Assembly (NCBI RefSeq): GCF_000472785.1
Contig: NZ_AXAL01000007.1
Span: forward strand, 124,001 to 188,000
Reading direction: 5' to 3'
Origin: Mesorhizobium loti CJ3sym
GTDB taxonomy: Bacteria; Pseudomonadota; Alphaproteobacteria; Rhizobiales; Rhizobiaceae
Length of the DNA: 64,000 nucleotides
This document shows positions 1 through 9,100 of this stretch, piece after piece. Under the pieces are notes generated by a model, which was given only the letters and a program-made list of their open reading frames with translations, was not told where the DNA came from and made no database searches. Position 1 is the first letter of the stretch, and every line of letters starts with the position of its first letter. A program made the position numbers and the translations under genes.

Positions 1-198
1 GAGCGCACGGGTGCCGCGCAAGGCATCGCCTATTTCTTCAACGGCTTCTTCATGGCCGCCGTCACGCTTGCTTCCGGCCCGCTTTATGACCGCCTCGGCG
101 TCGACGGGTTCCTGGTGATGATCCCGATTGCGATCGTTGGACTGGTACTGATCGGGCTTGCGGCGCGCTCAGCCCCAAAGCGCCCGGTCCGGGGGTGA
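1..198 (+). CDS. MFS transporter, C-terminal part (5' end outside window)
   Basis: The reading frame is open from the first base and ends with TGA at 196-198, giving 65 residues. It holds one hydrophobic segment (YFFNGFFMAAVTLASGPLYD), then a short loop, a second hydrophobic segment (FLVMIPIAIVGLVLIGLAA) and a basic tail. This is how the last two helices of a major facilitator superfamily transporter look. The substrate cannot be told from this piece. The last 30 bases overlap the 3' end of the convergent epimerase-like gene. The call rests on hydrophobicity pattern and composition only. Confidence 0.6.
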   Translation, partial: ERTGAAQGIAYFFNGFFMAAVTLASGPLYDRLGVDGFLVMIPIAIVGLVLIGLAARSAPKRPVRG

Positions 199-1152
199 GA
201 CGAGCGAACCCTGGTAGACGAGACCCGGCACACGGTCGCGGGCAAGCAGCAGCGGACCGTCAAGGTCGACGAAATCGGCGTCCTGGGCGAGCAGGACCGC
301 CGGTGCCATCGCCAGTGATGTGCCGACCATGCAGCCGACCATGATGCCAAAGCCCAGTTCGCGGGCGCGGTCGCGCAGCACGAGCGCCGCCGTCAGCCCG
401 CCCGACTTGTCGAGCTTGATGTTGACGGCGTCATAGAGACCGACCAGCGTTTCCAGGTTCTTCGCCTCATGCACGCTTTCGTCGGCACAGATCGGCACCG
501 GATGCCCGATGTGGCGCAGGATTTCGTCGTGGCCCGCGGGCAGGGGCTGTTCGACGAGCGCAATGCCTTGCTGCGCGGCAAAAGCGAGGTTTGCGACGAT
601 GTTGTCGTCGGTCCAGCCCTCATTGGCATCAAGTATGATTCGGCTCCGGGGTGCCGCCTGTCTGACAGCCTGGATGCGGGCGACGTCGTTGTCGCCGCCG
701 ATCTTGACCTTCAGCAACGGCCGGCTGGCGTTGGCGCGGGCCTGTGCCGCCATCGCGTCGGGTTCGCCCAGCGACAATGTGTAGGCGGTTTCGAGTTGAT
801 GAAGAGGACCCGGCCAGATTGCGTTCGCCACCGGGGTGCCACTTATCTTGGCTTCAAGGTCCCAAAGGGCGCAATCGATGGCGTTGCGGGCGGCTCCCGT
901 CGGCATTGCGTCGAGCAGGGCGATCCGGTCGACGCCACCGGCGATCCGGTCTCGCATGGCCTCTATCGCGGCATGCACGCCGTCCATGGTCTCGCCGTAG
1001 CGCTTGTAGGGAACGCATTCGCCGCGCCCGCTATGACCATCCTGGCTGATCGTGCAGGTGATAATTTCGGCCTCGGTCTTGGAGCCGCGCGAAATGGTGA
1101 AGGTACCGGCGATTGGAAAACGCTCGGCCTCAACCGAAATGACACGCGCCAT
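169..1152 (-). CDS. Dipeptide epimerase / N-acyl-glutamate racemase-like enzyme (enolase superfamily)
   Basis: This 327-residue protein belongs to the muconate-lactonizing subgroup of the enolase superfamily, whose members epimerise L-Ala-D/L-Glu-type dipeptides or racemise N-acetyl-glutamate. The catalytic K-x-K is at residues 148-150 (LLKVKIGG). Metal ligands are D175 (ILDANEGW), E201 (VEQPLP) and D224 (ICADES). The second catalytic lysine region is NIKLDKSGG at 244-252. The N-terminal capping domain occupies about residues 1-120. In rhizobia this type is often annotated as dipeptide epimerase or DgcA, an N-acetyl-D-Glu racemase; the sequence alone does not settle the substrate. It is divergent from the Mla-type operon (77 bp gap) and its 3' end overlaps the convergent MFS gene. 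Confidence 0.85.
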   Translation of the reverse strand: MARVISVEAERFPIAGTFTISRGSKTEAEIITCTISQDGHSGRGECVPYKRYGETMDGVHAAIEAMRDRIAGGVDRIALLDAMPTGAARNAIDCALWDLEAKISGTPVANAIWPGPLHQLETAYTLSLGEPDAMAAQARANASRPLLKVKIGGDNDVARIQAVRQAAPRSRIILDANEGWTDDNIVANLAFAAQQGIALVEQPLPAGHDEILRHIGHPVPICADESVHEAKNLETLVGLYDAVNIKLDKSGGLTAALVLRDRARELGFGIMVGCMVGTSLAMAPAVLLAQDADFVDLDGPLLLARDRVPGLVYQGSLVSPPDRALWG

Positions 1153-1229
1153 ATTTTTCTGCTCCCGCTATGCGAGAAGGGTTGTCGGCAAATCGACAAG
1201 GTCGGACCCATCAGGCTAAACAGGACGCC

Positions 1230-2417
1230 ATGTTGACCATCGGCAAGCGCGACGCAAGCGGTACGACCGCCTCGGAGGCTGACCACCAACCACGCGTGGC
1301 GGTCGGCGAGGAGGGTGGCGTCCTCGGCTGCGCTTTCTCCGGAATCTGGACGACGCGAACCGTGGCGCTGATCGACGCCGAAATGCGCAAAATCGAGAAA
1401 CGAAGCGGTTTCAAGACCTTGGCCCTCGATCTTTCCCATATCGAGAAGATCGACACGGCCGGTGCGTGGCTGATCGACCGGCTGGTCAGCGTCTTCGAGA
1501 AGAAAAACGTCGAGGTCCGGATGCAAGGCCAAAGCGAGATCGCTTCGATCCTGCTCGACGCGGTCGCCGAAGCTGTCCGGCGCGAACCCGAATCCGCGCC
1601 GGCGCGGCCGCCCAACATCGTCATTCGGGCGCTGGAGCTGGTCGGCCGGCGCGTCTATGAGATGCGCGACGACTTCCTTGCTTCCATGAACATCCTTGGC
1701 GCCACCATCCGCGGCGCGCAGATGAAGCTCGGGCGCGGCCACGGCGTCAACCCGGCGGCGATCTTCAACCAGATCGACCGCATGGGCGTCGGCGCCATAC
1801 CGGTGGTGGTGCTGATGTCGGCGATCGTTGGCGCCATCGTTGCCCAGCAAGGCGCCTATCAGCTCAGCTATTTCGGCGCTGACCTTCTTGTCGTTGACCT
1901 CGTCGGCGTACTGATCCTGCGCGAGCTCGGCGTGCTGATGACGGCGATCATGATCGCCGGCCGCTCCGGTAGCGCGATCACCGCCGAGATCGGCTCGATG
2001 AAGATGCGTGAGGAGGTCGACGCGCTGAAGGTTATCGGCCTCAACCCGATCGGCGTTCTGGTCTTTCCGCGGCTGGTCGCGCTCGTCATTGCTTTGCCTT
2101 GCCTGACCATCATCGCCAATTTCGCGGCACTTGGCGGCGGTATGGCCGCCGCCTGGCTTTATTCCGGCATTACGCCAGCGGCGTTTATTGACCGGTTGCG
2201 GGTCGCCATCGACCTCAGCACCATTTTTGCCGGACTGATCAAGGCGCCTTTCATGGCCATGATCATCGGCACGATCGCCTCGGTCGAAGGTATGAAGGTC
2301 GGCGGCAGCGCCGAATCGCTCGGCCAGCACGTGACAGCCTCGGTGGTGAAGTCGATCTTCGTCGTCATCATCCTGGATGGGCTTTTCGCCATCTTCTACG
2401 CAGCGATCGAGTTCTGA
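1230..2417 (+). CDS. MlaE-type ABC transporter permease with N-terminal STAS domain
   Basis: This is a 395-residue inner-membrane permease of the MlaE/YrbE family, which moves phospholipids between inner and outer membranes. The first ~110 residues form a STAS-like domain (LALDLSHIEKIDTAGAWLID). From about residue 130 comes the MlaE domain with several hydrophobic helices and the conserved IAGRSGSAITAEIGSMKMREEVDAL region. The frame is open further upstream to an ATG at 1170, but only the ATG at 1230 has a nearby purine-rich site (CAGGAC), so 1230 was chosen. It starts an operon with the ATPase, MCE and lipoprotein genes; the ATPase begins 2 bp after this stop. STAS fusions are a known variant of this family. 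Confidence 0.88.
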   Translation: MLTIGKRDASGTTASEADHQPRVAVGEEGGVLGCAFSGIWTTRTVALIDAEMRKIEKRSGFKTLALDLSHIEKIDTAGAWLIDRLVSVFEKKNVEVRMQGQSEIASILLDAVAEAVRREPESAPARPPNIVIRALELVGRRVYEMRDDFLASMNILGATIRGAQMKLGRGHGVNPAAIFNQIDRMGVGAIPVVVLMSAIVGAIVAQQGAYQLSYFGADLLVVDLVGVLILRELGVLMTAIMIAGRSGSAITAEIGSMKMREEVDALKVIGLNPIGVLVFPRLVALVIALPCLTIIANFAALGGGMAAAWLYSGITPAAFIDRLRVAIDLSTIFAGLIKAPFMAMIIGTIASVEGMKVGGSAESLGQHVTASVVKSIFVVIILDGLFAIFYAAIEF

Positions 2418-2418
2418 G

Positions 2419-3240
2419 ATGAAGCTGCGAGACAGGAAGCGGGCGAGCACACCGGTCAGCAATGCGGACGAGGGCGATATCGTGCTTTCCGCCCACGACA
2501 TCACGGTGTCCCTGGACGACAAGCTCATCCTCGACAAGCTGTCGCTCGACATCAGGCGCGGCGAGATCCTGGGCTTTGTCGGCGCCTCGGGTGCTGGCAA
2601 ATCGGTGCTTTTGCGCACCATTCTTGGCCTGCTGCGCAAGCAATCCGGAACGATCAAGTTGTTCGGCGTCGATGTCGATAAAGCGAGCGACATGGAACGC
2701 CTTCGTGTCGACATGCGGCTTGGCGTGCTTTTCCAGCATGGGGCGCTGTTTTCGGCACTGACCGTGCAGGAAAACGTCCAGGTGCCTATGCGCGAATACC
2801 TCGACCTGCCAAAGAAGCTGATGGACGAGCTGGCGCTGCTCAAGATCGAACTGGTCGGCCTGCCGCCTGATGCGGCGCAGAAGTTTCCCTCCGAACTGTC
2901 GGGCGGCATGATCAAGCGCGCGGCCTTGGCACGCGCGCTCGCGCTCGACCCTGACATCGTCTTCCTGGATGAGCCGACCTCGGGTCTTGATCCGATCAGC
3001 GCGGCGGAGTTCGACGAACTGGTGGTCAAGCTGCGCGATACGATGGACCTGACCGTCTATATGGTGACGCACGATCTCGACACGCTTTTCACCGCTTGCG
3101 ACCGGGTGGCCGTGCTTGGCAACAAGAAAGTGCTGGTCGAAGGCACCATCGACGACATGATGAAGAGCGAAGAACCGTGGGTAAAATCCTATTTCCGCGG
3201 AAAACGCGCCCGGCAACTTGATCTTGCCGCACGTGCATAG
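2419..3240 (+). CDS. MlaF-type ABC transporter ATP-binding protein
   Basis: This 273-residue ATPase energises the lipid transporter formed with the upstream permease. Walker A is GASGAGKS (residues 55-62), the signature is LSGGM (160-164), and Walker B is VFLDEP (181-186), followed by the D-loop SGLDP and the switch histidine in TVYMVTHDLDT. The Q-loop sits at VLFQHGALF. The usual MlaF length is about 270, so the gene is complete. The start at 2419 lies one base after the permease stop codon, which implies translational coupling. A longer in-frame extension back to 2377 would run through the permease gene and is unlikely. Confidence 0.92.
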   Translation: MKLRDRKRASTPVSNADEGDIVLSAHDITVSLDDKLILDKLSLDIRRGEILGFVGASGAGKSVLLRTILGLLRKQSGTIKLFGVDVDKASDMERLRVDMRLGVLFQHGALFSALTVQENVQVPMREYLDLPKKLMDELALLKIELVGLPPDAAQKFPSELSGGMIKRAALARALALDPDIVFLDEPTSGLDPISAAEFDELVVKLRDTMDLTVYMVTHDLDTLFTACDRVAVLGNKKVLVEGTIDDMMKSEEPWVKSYFRGKRARQLDLAARA

Positions 3241-3254
3241 CCATAAGTGAAGTA

Positions 3255-4628
3255 ATGGAAACCAGAGCCAACTACGTCATTGTCGGCATTTTCACGCTGG
3301 TTGCGATCCTGGCGGCGTTCGCCTTCGTCTACTGGACGGCCGCGATCGGTGACAGGGGCGAGACCGCGGTGCTGCGCGTGCGCATTCCGGGTTCGGCTTC
3401 CGGCCTCGGCCCCGGCAGTCTGGTACTATTCAACGGCGTCAAGGTCGGTGTGGTCAAGCGCGTCTATCTCGATCTCGACAATCCGACGGTCGCCATCGCC
3501 GACGCTCAAGTCGACCGGCTGACACCGATCACCAAGTCGACGCAGGCCGATCTCGGCCTTGCCAACCTCACTGGCCAGGCGAATATCGAACTCAAGGGCG
3601 CCGACCCCAAGGAGGTCAAGCTGCTTGACCAGGCTGAGAAGGAAGGCAAGGTCGCGGAGATCATAGCCAACCCCTCCGCAGTGACCAACCTGCTGCAGAC
3701 GGCGCAGAACATCTTCACCCGTGCCGACAAGGTTCTTTCGGAACTCGAAGGCTTCACCAAGGATGTTCGCGGGCCGCTGACGCAGACCGTTCAGAATGCG
3801 CAGACATTCTCCGATGCGCTGGCCAAGAATGCCGACGGCATCGACAAGTTCCTGTCCGCCGTCAGTGCGCTGTCCGATGAGCTAAAAGGCGTTTCCGGCA
3901 AGCTGGACGGCACGCTTAAAGCCGCCGAAGGGATTCTCAATGCTGTCGACAAGGACAAGATCAAGAGCATTGTTGCCAATGTCGACACGGTGACCGCGAA
4001 CCTCAAGGAGACATCGCAGCAGCTCGACGGCGTGATCAAGAACGTCGATACGGCGGTCGGATCCGTCAATGATTTCGCCAAGCAGACGCAAGGCACGCTG
4101 GCCAAGGTCGACGGCGTGCTCGACGGTGTCGACCCGGCTCAAGTGCGTGCGGCTCTGGCCAATATCCAGAAGGCCAGCGAAAACGCCAACAAGGCCGCTG
4201 CCGACATCGCGGTGGTGACCGAAAAGTTCGCCAACCGCGCCGACGATATCGACCAGACGATCAAGGATGCCAGGCAACTGACGCAGCGGCTCAACGATGC
4301 CTCGGTGCGTGTCGACGGCATCCTCGCCAAGGTCGATACCTTGCTTGGATCGGGGCAGGCCGATGGCGTGATGGCGGACGCCAGGGATACGCTGAAGTCG
4401 TTCAAGCAGGTCGCCGATACGCTGAACGCGCGGCTTGGCGTCATCACCGACAATCTGGCGCGCTTCTCGGGCCAGGGCCTCTCGAATGTCGAAGCGCTGG
4501 TGCAGGACAGCCGCCGCTCGATCGGCCGCATCGAGGAGGCGGTCACGGATCTCAGCCGCAATCCGCAACGCATTCTTTCCGGTGGCGACGGCGAGGTTCG
4601 GCAGTTTGACGGCAGGGCGCGGCGTTGA
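3255..4628 (+). CDS. MlaD/MCE-domain substrate-binding protein
   Basis: This 457-residue protein is the MCE (MlaD) component of the lipid transporter. One N-terminal membrane helix spans about residues 6-31 (YVIVGIFTLVAILAAFAFVY). The MCE domain follows at about 38-115, with the typical GSASGLGPGSLVLFNGVKVGVVKRV segment. The remaining ~330 residues are rich in Ala, Asp, Lys and Val with repeated VDGVL/NVDT-like segments and look like a long periplasmic helical or coiled-coil tail. Tails of this kind in MCE proteins can build tubes or needles across the periplasm. It lies 14 bp after the ATPase gene in the same operon. Confidence 0.9.
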   Translation: METRANYVIVGIFTLVAILAAFAFVYWTAAIGDRGETAVLRVRIPGSASGLGPGSLVLFNGVKVGVVKRVYLDLDNPTVAIADAQVDRLTPITKSTQADLGLANLTGQANIELKGADPKEVKLLDQAEKEGKVAEIIANPSAVTNLLQTAQNIFTRADKVLSELEGFTKDVRGPLTQTVQNAQTFSDALAKNADGIDKFLSAVSALSDELKGVSGKLDGTLKAAEGILNAVDKDKIKSIVANVDTVTANLKETSQQLDGVIKNVDTAVGSVNDFAKQTQGTLAKVDGVLDGVDPAQVRAALANIQKASENANKAAADIAVVTEKFANRADDIDQTIKDARQLTQRLNDASVRVDGILAKVDTLLGSGQADGVMADARDTLKSFKQVADTLNARLGVITDNLARFSGQGLSNVEALVQDSRRSIGRIEEAVTDLSRNPQRILSGGDGEVRQFDGRARR

Positions 4629-4707
4629 CTTCGGCGTCGGCGAGCCCCAAGAACATGAGCTGCGGATGCGGGTTGATCTTACGATCCGGGGACAACGGGG
4701 ATCGCGC

Positions 4708-5316
4708 GTGAGGTCGGTGTGGGTGAGAACGGTTGGATGGACACCGGCTGCGGCGCTGATTGCGTTATCGCTTGCCGGCTGTGCGGTACTGGGCGGCAAG
4801 CCCGCGCCGCTCGACACATTCGAGCTTTCGGCGCCGTCGGTTGACGCCCACGGCCACAGCCGCAAGCAAATCCTGATTGCCCAGCCTTCGGCGCTCAAGG
4901 CGCTGGACAGTCAGAACATCGTCATCAAGCCTTCCGACCGCTCGATCCAGTATCTCAAGGGTGCGCAATGGGCCGACCGGCTGCCGCTGATCGTACAGGC
5001 GCGACTGGCTGAGACCTTCCAGCGCTCGGGTAGCTTTGCCGGTGTCGGCAAGCCGGGCGAGGGCCTAGCGATCGATTACCAGGTGATCGTCGAGATCCGG
5101 TCCTTCGAGGTGCGCGTCGAAGGCGGCGAATACGCCGAGGTCGATCTGTTCGTGCGCATTCTCAACGACCGCAACGGCGAGGTGCGCGCGTCGAAGAGCT
5201 TTACGGCATCCGCGCCTGTTTCGGGCAGCGGCAACCCTGCCTATGTCGGTGCGCTCGACAGTGCTTTCGGCGATGCCGCCAAGCAGATCGTTCGCTGGAC
5301 CGATTCGGTGATCTGA
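4708..5316 (+). CDS. ABC-type transport auxiliary lipoprotein (PqiC/LptE-like fold family)
   Basis: The mature part resembles the ABC-type transport auxiliary lipoprotein family, which accompanies MCE transporters and likely sits at the outer membrane. From a GTG at 4708 the product is 202 residues with a short signal sequence ending in the lipobox LAGC (C25). An ATG at 4666 would lengthen the signal to about 39 residues, unusually long for a lipoprotein, so 4708 is preferred; the exact start is uncertain. The segment YLKGAQWADRLPLIVQARLAETF and the C-terminal YVGALDSAFGDAAKQIVRW are characteristic of the family. It is the last gene of the Mla-type operon. Confidence 0.82.
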   Translation: MRSVWVRTVGWTPAAALIALSLAGCAVLGGKPAPLDTFELSAPSVDAHGHSRKQILIAQPSALKALDSQNIVIKPSDRSIQYLKGAQWADRLPLIVQARLAETFQRSGSFAGVGKPGEGLAIDYQVIVEIRSFEVRVEGGEYAEVDLFVRILNDRNGEVRASKSFTASAPVSGSGNPAYVGALDSAFGDAAKQIVRWTDSVI

Positions 5317-5325
5317 GCTTCAGCG

Positions 5326-5938
5326 CTACAAGCGGTCGAAGACGTCCGGCCGCAGCTTTCCAGTCTTCATCAGGTGCTGCAGGGTATAGGTCACGGACAG
5401 CGCATCATCGAGCGCGTCGTGGCCCTGCAATGGCGGGTGGTCGACGCTATAATAGTCCGCGAGCTTGTTGCTCGGCGTCCTCGCCAAATCCTCGATCGGC
5501 ATCCCGGCAGCGATCAGCAGCTTGACGGCGTTGTCAAACCGGGTGGCCGGGATGGAAGGCTGAATGCCCGCGACATAACAGCTGATGGCGATCATGTTCA
5601 GCTCGTCCTTGCCCCAGGACCAGAACTGCGCACCGCCGGAAAACCGATCGACCTCGGCAAGGGCTTCTCCCAGCGCGCGCGCCTCGGCCTCGATGTTGTC
5701 TTCGGTGATGCCGGTCAGTTTGGTGAAGAATGGGTCGAGCGCGTATCTCTCACCAAACCGGTCGATCGGCCTAACATAGACCTTGTGTGTCCCGAGCAGG
5801 GGAAAATCATCTTCGAGCCCAAGCCTGACCGCGCCAATTTGCGTGAGGACGGGGTCGGGGTCGTGGGCCGCACCAGAACCTGCGTTGCGAGCCCTCAAGG
5901 CAGAGAAATTCGCAGTCGAATATGATTGCCGTCTTCAC
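5326..5938 (-). pseudogene. DEDD-type 3'-5' exonuclease gene with an internal frameshift
   Basis: Two overlapping minus-strand frames together spell one DnaQ-like exonuclease. The first frame starts at GTG 5938 and encodes TAIIFDCEFLCLEGSQRRFWCGP, containing the D-x-E metal motif (DCE). The second frame begins with HDPDPVLTQIGAVRLG and carries WSWGKDELNMI, RFDNAVKLL and the H-x4-D motif (HDALDD). The switch needs a one-base slip around 5850-5872, a C/G-rich stretch with CCCC runs. Neither frame alone has all catalytic residues: the 190-residue downstream frame, which has its own ATG at 5898, lacks the first acidic pair. It could be a real mutation or a sequencing error. It is convergent with the Mla-type operon, 9 bp away. 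Confidence 0.72.
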
Positions 5939-6126
5939 GGTCAGCACCCTTGGTATCGGGCTCAGGGCAGCGGTTTCGCCTGTAGCCTTCGTGCTGTCGG
6001 ACTTTGGCTTCGGGATAGTTTCGAACGCATCCCGATCACACAAACCGCTGAGGGCAGCTCAGCACGGGCCGAAAGTCTGGGGGCAGGCACAGGCGGGGCG
6101 ACGGCCCCGCCTGTTCAACTCCTGGC

Positions 6127-9100
6127 TTAGTGCAGACGGCCGCTGGCGTGGGCCAGCATGGTGTAAACCTTGCCGGTGTCCGAGGTCAGGTAGGTCTGCG
6201 CCATGACGTTGTCGCGGTCGTTGCGCGAGACATCCTTGAGCAACTTTTCGAAGTCGTCGCAGTAACGGTCGACGGCGGCGCGGAACTCGGCCTCGCCCTG
6301 ATACTTGCGGCGGATCTCGTCGAACGTCTGCTGGCCCTTCAGCGTGTAGAGCCGGCGTGTGAACACGTCCCGCTCGCCGCGCCGATAGCGGTTCCACAAC
6401 TCGATCGAAGCATCATGGTCGATGGCCCGCGCGATGTCGACGGAGAGCGAGTTCAGCGATTCCACGACATGCGCCGGCGAGCGCTGGGCAGGGGCCGCGC
6501 GCGGTGCTTCCGCGGGCGCCGAAGGTGCTGCGGGCCTCAGATCCGCATCGGTCGATGCCGCGGTCAGGAGGTCTCGCACCCAGCCGCCCTGTGGCGTGCG
6601 GGTGTTGGCGTCTGGACGCGGGCGCGGTGCCGCCTCGGCCGGACGCTCGAGGTCGAGCGTGCCGCGTAGTGCTGCGCCGCCCAGCGGCGCCTGTGGCGTG
6701 CGAAGCTCCGGCTGCGGTGCCGGCGCGCGACGTGGCGGCTCGGCGGGACGTGCTGCCGGAGCCTGCGGGGCCGGACGCAGGTTGCGCGGCTCCGAGGTGT
6801 CGCCACCGCGACCGGACTTCGCAACGATGTCCGAAAGCTCCTTCAGGGCGTTGATCTGCTCGGAGACAGCACGGCGGATGGCGGAGGTCGATTCCTTTGC
6901 CTCTTCCGGCATCTCGATGACGCCTTTCTTGAGCTCGGCGCGGGTGAGGTCGAGTTCGCTCTTGATCGAACCGGCGGTGCGCCGCATCTCCTCGGTCGCA
7001 TCGGCGAAGCGCTTAGTCGCCGAATCGACGACGTCGGTGATGGCAATGCGGATCTTGTCAGCCGACTCCATCGTCTTGCCTTCGGCGTTCTGCAGCGTCT
7101 GGCCGACGAGGTTTTCGAACGAGCGCATGACCCTTTCGAGATCTTCCGACTTCTTGACCAGGCCGACGGCGAGGTCTTCGAGCGACGACTGCCTCTCCAG
7201 CGTGTGTTCGAGGTTGCTCTGGGCGGAGCTCAGCAGGTCCGAGGCGCTGGACAGCAAGCGGCTGTGCTCGTCGAACTTGGTGGCGATCGAGGCCACTTCG
7301 CGCAAGGTCGACGACGACAGTTCCGTCAGCCTTGTCGTGTTCGAATCGACCAGACGCGCCGAGCTAGCAAAGGTCTGCGCCGCCTTTTCGGTGGTGGCCG
7401 CGAAGCTCTGCGTGCTGCCGCTCAGACGTTCATCGACCTGGCCGAGATTGACCGCGGCCTGCTCGATCAGCTGACCGAGCTGCGAGCTCGACTTGGTCAT
7501 GCGGCCGATGAGATCGGCAACGCTGTCGGACAGCGACGAGCGGGCGCCTTCGACCGCTGACAAGGTCTCGGCGGTGCGGTTGGCGAGCGCGTTGACGAGG
7601 GCTGCATTTTCGCTGCGCAGCTTCTCGGTGGCACGTTCGGTGACCTCTTCCATGCTCTTTTGCAGTTCCGAGCCACCCTGGGCGAAACGCTCGACCAGAG
7701 GCCGTGCGGTCTCGTCGAGGATCTTCGCCATTTCGGCCGACCGCGCCGCGAGCATGGTGTTGAGTTCGCGGGTGTTGGCGCCGATCGTCTTGGCGGCGTC
7801 GTTGGTGCTCTGGCCGATATGCTGGCCAACCGCGGTGAAGGTCTCGGCGATCACATTGGCGCGCGAAACCAGTTGCGCCTCGGCGGTCGAAACCTGCTCG
7901 TTGAGCCTCTGGCCCATCGCCTCGGTGGTGTAGGCGAGCCGGTTCTCGACGCTGGCGATCTGCTCCTCGACACGGGCGGCGGCAGCCGCGGCGCTCGATG
8001 CAAGACGCTCGTCGGCGCCGGCAAGTGCCTGCTCGATCTCGCGGGCATGCACAGCCATTTCCTGGCCCGTCTGGCGCGCACGGTCGGCGACCCTCTGCTC
8101 GGTGCTGGCGAAAGCACCGACGATGGTCTGTGCATGCTCGCCGATCGTCGAAGAGCTGTCGGCGATGCGCGAGACCAGACGCTGGTCGGCGTCGTCGAAG
8201 ATGCGGCCGATTTCCGACGCACGGCTGGACAGCGCGTCCGAGCCTTCGGCGATGCGCGAGACCAATTGCTGGTCGGCGGCATCGAAGATGCGGCCGAGAT
8301 CGGATGCACGGGCGGCCAGCGCCTCGGCGGATTCGCCGATGCGCATGCCGAGCCGCTGGTCGGCGCTTTCGAAGTTGCGCAGGATGTCACCGGCGCGGGC
8401 TGCCAGCGACTGCGCGGTTTCCACAGCACGGGCAACCAGTTTCTGGTCGGCCGCGTCGAACGTGCCGGCGATCTCGCTTGCACGGGCAGCAAGCTGATCG
8501 GCGGTGTCCTGGGCACGGGCGGCGAGCTTCTGGTCCGCCAAGTCGAAGGTGCCGGCGATCTCGCCGGCGCGTGCGGCCAGCTGATCGGCGGTTTCGTGGG
8601 CACGGGCCAGCAGCGTGCTGGAGGTGTCGTCCGCACGGGCAAGCAAGGCGTTCGAGGTATCTTCCGCACGGGCGTGGAGGCGACGATCGGCCTCCTCGAA
8701 GGTGCGGGCGATGTCTTCGGCCCGCGCCAGAAGGGCGGCGGACGTCTGTTCGGCGCGCTCGGCGATCTTTCGATCGGCGTCACTGAAGGCTGCACCGGCC
8801 TGCTCATGCAGCGTGCTGGTGACTTCCAGGACCTTTTCGCGCAACGCGCCGGCAACGAAGACCGCGCTCTTCTCGAGCACGCTACGAACATTGTCGACGC
8901 CGGTCGAGAGCGCGCGTTCCATTGTTCCGGAGCGTTCCTCGATGATGCCGGTCTGACGGCTGAATGCCTGCTCGATCTTCTCCACATCGGCGGCGATAGC
9001 GGCAGAAATGTCGGTGCTCCTGGCGGCGATCTGGTCGATATGGCCCGACAGCGAGCGGTCGACGTCCTTGCGGGTGTCGGCGAGCTTGACGAGATCGTCT

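Noticed and set aside
963-3029. Minus-strand open frame of 688 codons
   Set aside because: It is antisense to the Mla-type permease and ATPase genes and its start and composition are not protein-like.
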